From positions 74,714,158-74,778,157 of the forward strand of contig OV277864.1 in the NCBI GenBank assembly GCA_922989275.2: a DNA stretch of 64,000 nt. The letters are read 5' to 3'. The stretch is from Gari tellinella. Taxonomy: Eukaryota > Mollusca > Bivalvia > Cardiida > Psammobiidae. Below are positions 44,478 to 54,239 of the stretch, in pieces (within the stretch, counting starts at the first letter, position 1; every line of letters begins with the position of its first letter). A program made the translations under genes and the position numbers. The notes under the pieces were generated by a model. The model saw only the letters and a list, made by a program, of their open reading frames with translations, did no database searches and was not told the origin of the DNA.

Positions 44478-44692
44478 CTGCCATTATGACGTAAAATCTC
44501 GTCTAGCACAGTCAATGCCATACTGTCGTCTGCTTAATTTTTCGTCTGCTTTTATTTATAAATTTGGAATTTTAAGTGTTTTGATACTAAAGAAACATTG
44601 ATACGAGTGTCAAACAGTTTGGATTCTGATCAGACGCCGTGTGATCCAAACTGCTTGCAAATGTAAGCATTGTAAGCTGTGGTAGTGAAACG
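44478..44692. mobile_element. MITE family A2, TTAA-flanked, hairpin mostly deleted
   Basis: TTAA at 44474-44477 and 44693-44696. The left hairpin arm caaacagtttggattctgat is present but the right arm is shortened to gatccaaactgcttgc. Confidence 0.7.
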
Positions 44693-44699
44693 TTTAATG

Positions 44700-45395
44700 T
44701 AGAAAACGTCTTCAAATTGTTGGATCAACTGCAGACAGTTTGGATAAATATGAGATTACGAGTAACGCGGCGTCTCATCTGGAAAACAAACACTCATTTA
44801 AACTCTAGTTTCGAGTTGTAGCAACTATGATTGAACTCTTCGAAACCATAAAACAACCAAGTAATGGATATCTATCTTAATCACACAAAAACCCAACAAA
44901 ACATCCAGTACCAATGCCGTATCAGAAATATGCTCACTCATCCCCCGAGACCTTCAACTAAATATTCATGTTTCCAATAAAGTCTGTTTGACCATTTAGG
45001 AAATTCAATGTTTTATACAATTTAGTGAAAAATGGCAAACAGTGGCTTGTGGTAAACACCCTATGTCCATTGCAAACAGTTGAAACCCAGACCTAATTTT
45101 GTACATTTTATTGCATTGTGTTTGCGTTTCATTTGCGTTGAAATGAGAAGTATTAGCGTCTTCTCCAGTGAGATTTATACTAAAACGTCATCCATTTTTG
45201 ATTTCTTAAAATGAGATTTAAAATATGTTGACTAACATTAAATATGACTATCAAACAGTTTGACTCCTGATATGACACTGAGTTACGCGGCATCTATTCG
45301 GGACCCAATTTTTTTTCTTTTGTCAGCGAATCGACAGAGCAATATATGAACTAACTAACTTTCTTTTAAAAAAAAAGCTCTTACTAGTTTTGTTT
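44700..45395. other. Intron stretch with decayed hairpin fragments
   Basis: No exon is seen. Partial A-type arms occur at about 44733-44790, 45060-45170 (ending gtcttctccagtg) and 45248-45310. Confidence 0.5.
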
Positions 45396-45399
45396 ATAC

Positions 45400-45622
45400 T
45401 ATGGAAAAGACGTTATTCTTTCAAAATAAGCGATTTCACGTTATAGATCTTTTATCTATTGCAAAGAGTTTGGAGTCTAATCAGAAATTTTTAATTTTTA
45501 CCACGCAAATTAAAATAACTCGTTAGAAAACTTATAAACAATACTATTTGAACATTTATTGCATTGTTTTTTTGCATTTCTTTTGCGTTTAAATGGGAAA
45601 GAATATTGTCCTTTCCGCTATA
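45400..45622. mobile_element. MITE family A1, degenerate
   Basis: Left part tggaaaagacgttattcttt and right end gggaaagaatattgtccttt/ccgctata; the right half of the hairpin is missing. Confidence 0.6.
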
Positions 45623-45664
45623 TCCAGGTTATTACATGGAGGAATTATTTAGTACTATACCTAC

Positions 45665-45764
45665 CATATACATAGCAGATGGACAGAGTTTCACATAGGG
45701 CTATAAACATAATATTCCATCCTCCAGAGTAGGTGTCCATCACTTCTAACATGTATATACCACC
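45665..45764 (-). CDS. SLC6 gene 2, TM8 exon
   Basis: A 100-bp exon encoding GGIYMLEVMDTYSGGWNIMF and IALCETLSICYVY, plus the first base of the next Gly codon. It follows TTN from the previous exon, giving TTN-GGIYMLEVMD, a close match to the family's loop and TM8 (GGIY-x-x-x-x-x-D-x-Y). Acceptor: tatttcag; donor: atg/gtaggt. The phase-1 join to 34193 is supported by the resulting YGGIRRF. On the acceptor side lie two further in-frame copies of this exon (exon starts at 45881 and 45998), and the frame stays open through all three. Confidence 0.9.
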
Positions 45765-46010
45765 CTGAAATATGTAAAATACATATACATAGCAGATGGA
45801 CACATTGTAACAGAGGGCTATAAACATATAATTCCATCCTCCAGAGTAGGTATCCATCACTTCTAACATGTATATACTACCCTGAAATATGTGAAATAAA
45901 TATAGATAGCAGATGGACAGAGTCTGACAAAGGGCAATAAACATATTATTCCATCCTCCAGAGTAGGTGCCCATCACTTCTAACATGTTTATACTACCCT
46001 GAAAATAACA
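45765..46010 (-). repeat. Two extra in-frame copies of the TM8 exon, 117-bp period
   Basis: Copies starting at 45881 and 45998 encode GSIYMLEVMDTYSGGW and GSINMLEVMGTYSGGW. Each has its own tttcag acceptor. The period is exactly 117 bp (39 codons) and the linkers (LFHIFQ, VFYIFQ) contain no stop. The good donor gtaggt exists only after the 45764 copy, so these are not complete alternative exons. Confidence 0.85.
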
Positions 46011-46099
46011 GACCCAATAAGGCAAATGAATTTTCAGCACACTGTGTAATTACCGTGGGTATAATTTGTCGTCTGCAACCATATCAAAAGTTTTTTTTA

Positions 46100-46700
46100 A
46101 ATACAATGCACATTTTCTTTTAGAAAATATCACCAGAGGGTCAAACAGTTTGGATCAAGAATACTTGGCGTCTCATCTGGATCCAAACTGTTTGCAACAG
46201 TATTGTCAAACTCGTCCTAACACACACAAAGTGTTTGGTTTCTGTTATAAGGAACATGTTTGCTTGACATAGGACGAAGTAAAGCAGATAGCTTATTTAG
46301 GAATGTTCTGGTTTACCTTCATTTTTTTAAGCTTTCATTTTTTAAACTCAATCAGCCATGAAACTTTAAATTGACAAATTCTAGATTTCGTTAACGTCTA
46401 ATCCATTAGTGACACTTTAAAGATGGTGGTTTCACAATATACTAGTATTGCAAAATGACCAACAGTAGTGCCAGGGAAGAGTAGATCTATATATACTGTG
46501 TATATCCCATTTAAACAGTGTAGATGTGAGCAGAGGGCCCCTACATTTGGATCACTTTGAAATACAACACCAATTAATACCTATGGTTCCCAAAATCAGA
46601 AAATGCTCAATGTCACTTTAGACACAGAAAAGACACAAATGTCTTCTCGGTGTCACATCTGGATCCAAGTTGTTTGCAATCGTTATTACACAAATTCGTT
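46100..46700. other. Intron stretch with A2 and C hairpin fragments
   Basis: An A2-type hairpin lies at about 46140-46198 (gtcaaacagtttggatcaag with partner). A decayed C-like fragment is at about 46455-46545. Nothing coding is seen. Confidence 0.5.
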
Positions 46701-46711
46701 CTTAGAGAGCA

Positions 46712-46926
46712 GGGGCCCGTTTCTCCGAAACGTCGTCATATTCTAAAATTCTCAATTATTATTAATGTTTCCATCATATCCTGTCTTGTGGCATCTCTTT
46801 AGAATCGTCTTAAAAGACGATTCCAAAAGGGATGTCACAATACAAGAAAAGATGGAGAAATAAGAAATTATATGTATTTTAATGTTTGACCTTTTTTTTC
46901 GTACGACGTTTGGTAAGATGGGCCCC
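46712..46926. mobile_element. MITE family E
   Basis: Ends ggggcccgtttctccgaaac and ggtaagatgggcccc, with inner phrase atcctgtcttgtggcatctc and hairpin gaatcgtcttaaaagacgat/tc. Its end is 21 bp from the donor-side edge of the exon at 46948. Confidence 0.75.
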
Positions 46927-46947
46927 GGACTATTAAAGGGGTCTTAC

Positions 46948-47076
46948 ATTCGTGGTTAGGGTGAGACCCATCAGGAAGAATACAGAACAAAGACACATGA
47001 CAGTCAGGAGTTTGTAGTCTCTCAGCTTGGGGAAACGATCCATAAGGGAGGTAGTCACAGTCTCTACTAACACAAA
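46948..47076 (-). CDS. SLC6 gene 2, TM7 end exon
   Basis: A 129-bp phase-0 exon encoding FVLVETVTTSLMDRFPKLRD, then YKLLTVMCLCSVFFLMGLTL and TTN, with acceptor taatgcattacag-like (ttacag) and donor aat/gtaaga. FVxVET-x-x-T-x-x-x-D-x-FP is a hallmark of SLC6 carriers between two membrane segments. The upstream exon ends GVDSQ, so the join GVDSQ-FVLVET reproduces the family motif G-x-D-S/T-x-F-x-x-x-E that contributes to the second sodium site. Confidence 0.93.
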
Positions 47077-47129
47077 CTGTAATGCAGATAGATAACACGT
47101 TAACACAATATTCTACTGAATAAGCCGTC

Positions 47130-47265
47130 TTTAGAAAGAATATTCACTTTAAAACAAAAATATTTGTGCTAAAGAAATTATTTCTATTGCAAACAGATTG
47201 GAGCCATGTCGGACGATGGGCGTCTGTAAAAACTCCAAATTGTTCGGCATTTACATAGAGGATAA
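47130..47265. mobile_element. MITE family A1, degenerate
   Basis: The phrase tgtgctaaagaaattatttc followed by gcaaacagattggagccatg and a broken right arm. It directly precedes the foldback element. Confidence 0.45.
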
Positions 47266-47504
47266 CTGTTTTTTTCAGTGTAAGATCGAAATTTATTTAT
47301 GCTTTTCGGTGGATTACCACGAAAAAGCAGTGGATGATCACTTGGTAATCCACTGCAGTGGATTATCACCAATCGCTTTTCTTATGAATTTTCCCCGTAG
47401 GGCTCCCCAAGAATCGTAGTCAATCGTGTCTTATCGTTAAAATCCGGCAGTCCGATTTGTCGCGAACTACTCACCGGAAGAGCACGAATCCAAACTCGGG
47501 AGCA

Positions 47505-48115
47505 ACGAAGTAATTCGGATGACGTCATTATACCGCCAACTGTCACGCCACATGTGTTCGACATAAAACGTGGGGCTCAACACGGGATAAATAATGTACG
47601 TTCGCTTTCAATTTTGAAACAATTTCGTTTAAAAAGTGGCTTTAAAGCATAAATAAATAGAATAACTGTGTTTTTTCAGTGTAAGATCGAATTTAATCCA
47701 TTTCGTGAACATCAGACTGTTATATTTTCACTCGTGGCTTCGCCACTCGTGAAAATATAACGTCTGATGTTCACTCAATGGATTAAATTTCGATCTTACA
47801 CTGAAAAAAACAGTTATCCTCTATTTAATCCATTGAGTGAACATCAGACGTTATATTTTCACGAGTGGTGAAACCACGAGTGAAAATATAACAGTCTGAT
47901 GTTCACGAAATGGATTAAAATCGATCTTACACTGAAAAAACACAGTTATTCTATTTATTTATGCTTTTAAGCCACTTTTTAAACAAAACTGTTTAAAAAT
48001 TGAAAGCGAACGTACATTATTTATCCCGTGTTGAGCCCCACGTTTTATGTCGAACACATGTGCGTGACAGTTGGCGGTCACTTATTTGTTGATTTGACGT
48101 CATCCGAATTAGTCC
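47505..48115. repeat. ~600-bp palindrome in the left arm
   Basis: From ggatgacgtcattataccgc to the partner ending ttgacgtcatcc the two halves are complementary, through atgtgttcgacataaaacgt, aacgtacattatttatcccg (right) and gcataaataaatagaataac. The middle holds two sub-hairpins of tgaacatcagac(t)gttata/ttttcac type separated by about 35 bp. The right arm of the foldback lacks this insert, so it entered the left arm secondarily. Confidence 0.8.
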
Positions 48116-48230
48116 GGGAATCAAGAGGTTAAACGTGGAAATGCCGGATGAACTTTTTCTCTCTACAGTTTTCAATAGTCAAGGGGGTCCTTATCAAGAT
48201 TCAAGAGGGTGCCCAGTGATATCCCTTGAG

Positions 48231-48780
48231 CATTTCTCAAAATATGCTAATTAAGTCCGCCATTACTGAAATTCCGTTATTTGGCCATATGTCAATTAGT
48301 ATGCATCCTACCATGATGAAATTGGTGTATATAACCAGGTTATCAGGGTCTACGAACATGATAAACCCATCATTTCAGGGATTAAATGTATTGAACATAT
48401 GCAACTTATGCAAGTCATGCAAATGAGGTCGGCCATTACAGAAATTCTGTTATTTAGCCATATGTCAATTAGTATGCATCCTACCATGATGAAATTGGTG
48501 ACTATAACCAGGTTATCAGGGTCTACAAACATGATACACCCATCAGTTCAGGGATTAAATGTTTTGGACATATGCAACTTATGCAAATGAGGTCGGCCAT
48601 TACTGAAATTCCGTTTATTGGTTGTAACACATTTATTATACATGGTAACCTCCTAAAAAAGGTGTCTTCACGTATGTTTTCAGGGTCTACGAACATTATA
48701 AGCACATCAGTTTTGCATTTTAATGACTCGCACTTGACTAGTTACATCAATTATGCTAATTAAATCGGATATCATTCATG
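48231..48780. repeat. 164-bp satellite, left-arm array
   Basis: About 2.5-3 units in inverted orientation relative to the right arm. Each contains tcggccattacagaaattc, atatgtcaattagtatgcat and ccatgatgaaattggtg. Open frames of about 60 codons recur in every unit and are artefacts of the repeat. Confidence 0.85.
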
Positions 48781-48959
48781 ACATCTAGCTTATTTGGAAT
48801 ACCGCTGGAAATATTTGACCTAATGTCATAATGTAAATTTCCATTCCTAGATTGTCAAAGACTGTCTTTTAAATAATTCGACAATAGTATTAATTGCATT
48901 CTTATGGTGATTAATATGCCATATGAGGTAATGCTGCTATGACAAATGGTGAAACTACT

Positions 48960-49440
48960 TTACTCGAGCGCTACATATTGAGTAACATGCACAGAAGATA
49001 GTGCACTCCGAGCCATGACCGGTTGTGCAACTTCACCTCTTTGAACTACAAGGGGTCTTGCTCTTGCAGCCACATCCAATCATCTCTATGATGTAATTAG
49101 GGGCAACCTTAACACCATCCGAAATGTCAGATGGTGTCAGTGACTTGTTCCTGAAATCCTTTTACCATCTGTAGCCCTCCACGTTCAGTTCAGGTAAATC
49201 TTTTGTGTTGAGAGTACGCCACAGGATTGCTTAATAATGAGCCCTCTTCACGTTCTCTGCAAATGCCTGTGTGGCTGTATGCCATTCCCCCCCCCCCCCC
49301 ATCCATACAGCCTGGTTTGTGACATGTCTGTTGCTTCCTTCACACCATAACAGGCAGATATGATATCGGTAGCTTGGTCTATGACATCATTAAACGATGC
49401 ATCTACGATCCCAACAGTGTTTAGCTTAGGTTATTAGACG
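48960..49440 (-). pseudogene. Fragment of an uncharacterised invertebrate repeat protein with C-terminal Cys cluster, broken
   Basis: Read on the - strand, NVKRAHY is followed, after a stop, by AILWRTLNTKDLPEL, NVEGY(G)W and VKVAPNYIIEMIGCGCKSKT. A Cys cluster then continues (C-x-C-x5-C, stop in place of Cys, then S-C...C-TIFCAC). I recognise this order (VKRAHYQ-x-x-x-W, E-x-x-x-x-GW, CxC-rich tail) from a multicopy family of unknown function in molluscs and other invertebrates. At least two in-frame stops (TAA after RAHY, TGA after SSKR) and a poly-C run at 49282-49298 show that it is dead. It is the only coding trace inside the foldback centre. Confidence 0.55.
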
Positions 49441-49459
49441 TTTCGCTACCCTATTGCGT

Positions 49460-50555
49460 TCGCGCCTGTCATGTCGCTACCCAGGGTAGGATGTTTCGCT
49501 TCCCGTACATTTTCGCTACCTCCTATTTTCATTACAGAACTAAAAACATTTTTCTTTTGTTACTGACCTTTCGTAGTTAATTACTCTTAGTAATATGCAT
49601 TTAAAATAATTAAATTAAAAAGTTTATTGATCTGAAACTTGTAGTTGAAAATGAAATTATAGCAGTTGTCAATTTTGAAAGGCACTTCTGAACACTTAAT
49701 GTAATGCCATTAGATCAACATTTCTATGTGTGATTCAGATCAGCTTCTGCAAAAATCCAATCAGTAAATCATTTTCCGCAGTGAGAATAGTAAATAAATA
49801 GAAATATCTTTTTATGGAGATTTCCTTGGTTTGGAACCAGATCAATAAAATATAAATCGTTGAAGGTGACACATGGCATCCGCACACATATTTCGTCAAC
49901 TTTGACTTATGATTATATGTGCCATGGTTAGTTTTCAATCCAGATTAGTATATAAAAATATTTTCTATAGATGTCCTTTAGTTGGGATCCAGATATATGA
50001 ATAACCCTTAAGTTCCATTAGTTTGGATCTTGATTAATAAATAAAATCTCTTATATTGAGTTAGCCGCGGCATTGTTTTGGATCTAGATTAGTAAAAAAA
50101 GTTGCGTCGGCGCAAATATTTTGTCAACTTGTAATTATTTATGTCTGTAAGTAAATGGATCCTGACTATTAACTGAAGTAACTTATATGGTGATTCCTTT
50201 GGTTTTTGGATCCAGATAAAGGAATAAAAATGTCTGGTGTGAACGCATGGAGTCTAAATTGAATTGATTTTTGTCCGTTAGTTTTGATCCTGATTAATAA
50301 AAATCACTTTTAAATATAATGATTCCATTGGTTTGGATCCAGATTAATAAATAAATATATATTATGTGGACGCGTGACGTCTGTGCATTTCTCTTACCAA
50401 AAATTTTTATTTTTTTATTTCTGTTCGTTGTATAGACCAATACTAGTAAATAAAACCTCCTCTAATATAATGTACATTAGCTACAGTTTTGGATCCAGAG
50501 CAGTAAAACGAAATCCATTATGTGGGCGAATTTGCATGTCAAAAACAATTAATGC
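49460..50555. repeat. Degenerate repeat of ttggatccagattaataaat
   Basis: The phrase ttggatc(c/t)(a/t)gattaataaa recurs irregularly at about 49826, 49983, 50023, 50080, 50150, 50210, 50288, 50333 and 50490, with spacer words such as atgtggacgc and cgcaaatattttgtcaact. It looks like an old tandem array with a roughly 60-90 bp spacing. No gene is seen. Confidence 0.5.
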
Positions 50556-50558
50556 CTG

Positions 50559-50690
50559 CTAGTGCTAGGGGGCGTGAGCACTGTTGCATATTTCAGTATT
50601 GCTCATGAACAGACTCAATTAAACCGAGTCTGCAATTTTCAGTATTTGCTTCGTTTTCTGTGCTCTCAAAGGATCACCCCTTATTCAGAT
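50559..50690 (-). repeat. Interspersed repeat N, inverted copy
   Basis: Inverted match to the three + copies at 53821-53956, 54102-54237 and 55264-55388, from gtgctagggggcgtgagcac to cttattcagat. It abuts the first 164-bp satellite unit of the right arm. Confidence 0.8.
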
Positions 50691-50698
50691 TGTATCAT

Positions 50699-51480
50699 GT
50701 TCGTAGACCCTGATAACGTGGTTATAGACACCAATTTCATCATGGTAGGCTGCATATTACTTGACATATGGCCAAATAACGGAATTTCAGTAATGGCCGA
50801 CCTCATTTGCATAAGTTGCATATGTCCAAAACATTTAATCCCTGAAATGATGGGTGTATCATGTTTGTAGGCCCTGGTAACCTAGTTATAGACACCAATT
50901 TCATCGTGGTAGGCTGCATATTACTTGACATATGGCCAAATAATGGAATTTCAGTAATGGCCGACCTCATTTGCATAAGTTGCATATGTCCAAAACATTT
51001 AATCCCTGAAATGATGGGTGTATCATGTTTGTAGACCCTGGTAACCTGGTTATAGACACCAATTTCATCATGGTAGGATGCATACTAATTGACATATGGC
51101 CAAATAATGGAATTTCTGTAATGGCCGACCTCATTTGCATAAGTTGCATATGTCCAAAACATTTAATCCCTGAAATGATGGGTGTATCATGTTTGTAGAC
51201 CCTGGTAACCTGGTTATAGACACCAATTTCATCATGGTAGGATGCATACTAATTGACATATGGCCAAATAACGGAATTTCTGTAATGGCCGACCTCATTT
51301 GCATGATTTGCATAAGTTGCATATGTCCAAAACATTTAATTCCTGAAATGAGAGGTTTATCATGTTCGTAGACCCTGATAACCTGGTTATAGACACCAAT
51401 TTCATCATGGTATGATGCATACTAATTGACATATGGCCAAATAACGGAATTTCAGTAATGGCCGACTTGATTAGCATATT
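50699..51480. repeat. 164-bp satellite, right-arm array
   Basis: Units starting tgtttgtagaccctggtaac recur at 50699, 50862, 51026, 51190 and 51363. Steps are 163-164 bp, except the last, which has an extra ~10 bp (duplicated gcatgatttgcataagttgc). Units are very similar, pointing to homogenisation. Confidence 0.9.
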
Positions 51481-51990
51481 TCGAGAAATGCTCAAGGGAT
51501 ATCACCGGGCACCCTCTTGAATCTTGATGAGGACCCCCTTGACTATTGAAAACTGCAGAGAAAAAAAGTTCATCCGGCATTTCCAGGTTCAGCTAAATAG
51601 CAGCCTTTGACTCCCGGACTAAATGACTTCGTTGCTCCCGAGTTTGGAGTCGTGCTCTTCCGGTGAGTAGTTCGCGACAAATCGGACTGCCGGAATTTAA
51701 CGATAAGACACGATTGACTACGATTCTTGGGGAGCCCTACGGGGAAATTTCATAATAAAAGCGATTGGTGATAATCCACTGCAGTGGATTACCAAGTAAT
51801 CACCCACTGCTATTTCGTAGTAATCCACCGAAAAGCATAAATAAATTGAAATAAATCGTCAATTTTATTGCATTGCATGGGCGTTTAACGTTGGTCACTC
51901 AGAGTAGAATAACGTCTTTGTCATCGTAGAGAAAATATGGAGAAACTACTATATTAACAGATAAACTACGACAACATTTGTAAATTTGTT

Positions 51991-52430
51991 TTCAGTAAAG
52001 AAGACGTCATCTTTTATCCGTTAAACGAAACTGAAAGCAATACAATTTGAAACATGAAAAGTTATTCAAATGGTTGACAATGTATTACCCCATTACCCCA
52101 TAGCCTGTTTCTAGTTTTGAAGACAGGTGACCACTTAAAGCAGGTTGAAAATAAAGCAGAATGCGCCTTAAGGCGCATTCTGCTTTACTTTCAGCCTGCT
52201 TTAAGCTATCATCTGCTAGAATATAGAAATACATGTATTTCATATGATACATATTCATGACTGTATAAATTGGAACTACTTTCTTTAGTGTGTGAATAAA
52301 ACAGGGGCGTAAATAGGCGTATTTATGGGGAACGGGTTAAAATAAGAATTTCAAACAGTTTTGGCCCGTTCAGAAAACGCGGAGATAGTCGGCGTCTGAT
52401 TTCGCTCCAAATCTTTTGTAATGTACATGT
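51991..52430. mobile_element. MITE family A1 split by a nested family B element
   Basis: Left part cagtaaagaagacgtcatct to ggttgacaatgta. After the B element it resumes as aaataagaatttcaaacagt with hairpin remnants. Confidence 0.65.
52088..52336. mobile_element. MITE family B, nested
   Basis: Starts ccccattaccccatagcctg, ends tatggggaacggg before TTAA. Near-perfect hairpin about 52135-52203. Confidence 0.8.
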
Positions 52431-52439
52431 ATATACAAA

Positions 52440-52745
52440 GTATATTTATAAACAACACGGAACCTGATCAGATGGCTCCTGAAGGAGTCACATGCAGGAG
52501 CCCTCTGATCAGTGTCTGCATTACTTGGTTTACTTTCGTTTTGTATTTAAAGATTCTAAAATTGGTCCTCAAATCAACATAAACTGGTCACTGGACAACA
52601 AAATAATGGTTTATTTGAAACATTTAACATAATCTTTTAAACCTATTATTAAATATTCTAAAATTGGTCCTCAAATCAAACTAAACTAGCCGTTGGTCAA
52701 GAATGGAATTGTTCATTTGAAACATTTAACATAAAATAGTTTAAC
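52440..52745. other. Intron stretch with C-type hairpin
   Basis: A hairpin aacctgatcagatggctcct with partner caggagccctctgatcag lies at about 52457-52520. A ~60-bp phrase (attctaaaattggtcctcaa atcaa) is repeated at 52552 and 52660. No gene is seen. Confidence 0.5.
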
Positions 52746-52983
52746 CTGACTGTCCACTCCAAGGGTTAGCAACATGAGGAAAAAGATGATGGCCCAAAAT
52801 GGTGCAGCTGGTAATTTGGTCACGGCGTAGGGATACACAACGAAGGCCAGGGAGGGGCCACTCTTAGCCACTTCATCAATCGGGACCCCGATCTCCTTTG
52901 ACAAAGCCCCAAGGTAGGAGAATATCACAAACCCGGCAAACACACTTGTGAGACAGTTGCCAATTGCCACAGTGACTGCATCC
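52746..52983 (-). CDS. SLC6 gene 2, TM6 end to TM8 exon
   Basis: A 238-bp exon. With AG from the upstream exon it reads R-DAVTVAIGNCLTSVFAGFVI, FSYLGALSKEIGVPIDEVAK, SGPSLAFVVYPYAVTKLPAA, PFWAIIFFLMLLTLGVDSQ. SVFAGFVIFS-x-LG, SGPxLAFVVYP and FFLMLLTLG-x-D-S are classic SLC6 motifs for the membrane segments and the EL4 region. The usual glutamate after the YP of FVVYP is tyrosine here. Acceptor: cactttcag; donor: cag/gttaaa. The acceptor's pyrimidine tract overlaps the end of an A1 MITE starting at 52998. Confidence 0.95.
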
Positions 52984-52997
52984 CTGAAAGTGAAATA

Positions 52998-53160
52998 CAG
53001 TGAAGAAGACGAAATTATTTCCAAATGAACGGGATTATACTAAAATAATAATGTTCATTGCAATTGTTTTTTAGCAAATTCGATGCCGTGTAAATTAGAA
53101 ACTTGAAATAAGTGTAATGTAGCTCCTACATTTTAGGGAGTTTAATTTGCCAGTTTCCAC
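52998..53160. mobile_element. MITE family A1, degenerate, abutting a splice acceptor
   Basis: Starts cagtgaagaagacgaaatta and ends near tttccactg at 53160. Its left end is 14 bp from the exon edge at 52983. Confidence 0.6.
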
Positions 53161-53164
53161 TGTA

Positions 53165-53815
53165 ACATGCAAATACATGTACTCAAATAATTTGGTTTCT
53201 TGCTGCGGCGCAAATATCGTTTGAAAGCACATAACACTGTTGTAATATGTACGAGAATATGCAACCTGCCAACCATTGCAACATTTATTTAGATTTCACG
53301 TGTACATTTCAGAAATTTACATCCGCCCCACTAATTTCCATTGAAAAACATGACGTTCATTTCGCATAAAAGCTGTTGCTTTAGGAGGCGCGGCCTATGA
53401 ATTTCGTTCCCAGAGGAGGCGGGGCTTATAGGTCTTTTCACCGCGAGTTCTTGGACAGCAGATATTTGGCGGAAATTTTAAATGTGCTTTAACTAACCGA
53501 TGGATATCTTCTTATAAGCAGAAACCATGATTATCGTCTATAACTTTTCATTATAAAAGACAGTTCAAAAGAAAATTAAAATACTTTATAATTAAACAGC
53601 ATGTATCTATATTAGTTGCTGTAAAAATGATCAATATCTTTATCTTAGTTTAAAGACTACCTCATATCAAAATGTCAAATCAGCAGTTTCCCGTCAAACT
53701 GTCAAACTGATGACGTTTAATGTTTACAATGTCAAAGAACTCTTTGTTGCGTTCGAATAATAAACAGCTTCAGTTATGCTGTTATGACTATTCCTTTCAT
53801 CGTACACATACATAA
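53165..53815. other. Intron stretch without recognisable features
   Basis: It contains gaggcgcggcctatgaattt / gaggaggcggggcttatagg, a short GC-rich imperfect duplication at about 53386-53432. No exon or MITE is recognised. Confidence 0.5.
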
Positions 53816-53820
53816 ATATA

Positions 53821-53956
53821 ATCTGAATAAGGTGAGATCCTTTGAAAGCACAGAAAACAAAGCAAATACTGAAAATTGCAGACTCGGTTTAATTGAGTCT
53901 GTTCATGAGCAATACTTAAATATGCAACAGTGCTCACGCCCCCTAGCACCAGCTTA
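53821..53956 (+). repeat. Interspersed repeat N, copy 1
   Basis: 136 bp from atctgaataaggtgagatcc to cccctagcaccagctta. It contains the short palindrome agactcggtttaattgagtc/t. Confidence 0.85.
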
Positions 53957-54101
53957 AGCGGAATTCAACTTTCAACTGTAAACGCGCTGAAATCGATGAT
54001 TCCAAAGGACCCGAAAGTATAACAACACTCAGAATGAAGTTCGGGGCGACTTTTTACAGCCGCCACACAAGCACTTAACATCTGCTGTTGTGAATTATAT
54101 A

Positions 54102-54237
54102 ATCTGAATAAGGTGAGATCCTTTGAAAGCACATAAAACAAAGCAAATACTGAAAATTGCAGACTCGGTTTAATTGAGTCTGTTCATGAGCAATACTTAA
54201 ATATGCAACAGTGCTCACACACCCTAGCACCAGCTTA
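54102..54237 (+). repeat. Interspersed repeat N, copy 2
   Basis: Same length and nearly the same sequence as copy 1, 281 bp downstream. Confidence 0.85.
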
Positions 54238-54239
54238 CT

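Larger units (their letters stand above)
47289..51848. mobile_element. Foldback-like element, ~4.5 kb with long inverted arms
   Basis: Left arm 47289 to about 48780 and right arm about 50690 to 51848 are inverted copies. The tips are tttatttatgcttttcggtg and caccgaaaagcataaataaa. Inward from each tip are matching blocks: the ggtaatccactgcagtggat palindrome, a block with cgattcttggggagccctac, ccggaagagcacga/tcgtgctcttccgg, atgccggatgaactttttct, then a 164-bp satellite. A unique centre (48780-50560) contains a broken gene fragment. This layout, long inverted repeats built partly of tandem repeats, resembles foldback transposons. No transposase is seen. It lies in the intron between exons 47076 and 52746 of SLC6 gene 2. 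Confidence 0.75.

Noticed and set aside
45765..46010. TM8 copies as mutually exclusive alternative exons
   Set aside because: Only the 45764 copy has a consensus donor. The others lack one, so partial tandem duplication fits better.
50562..51495. Repeated ~60-codon frames on both strands, such as MQLMQMRSAITEIPLFGHM
   Set aside because: They are produced by the 164-bp satellite units, which have no conserved coding signature or splice context.
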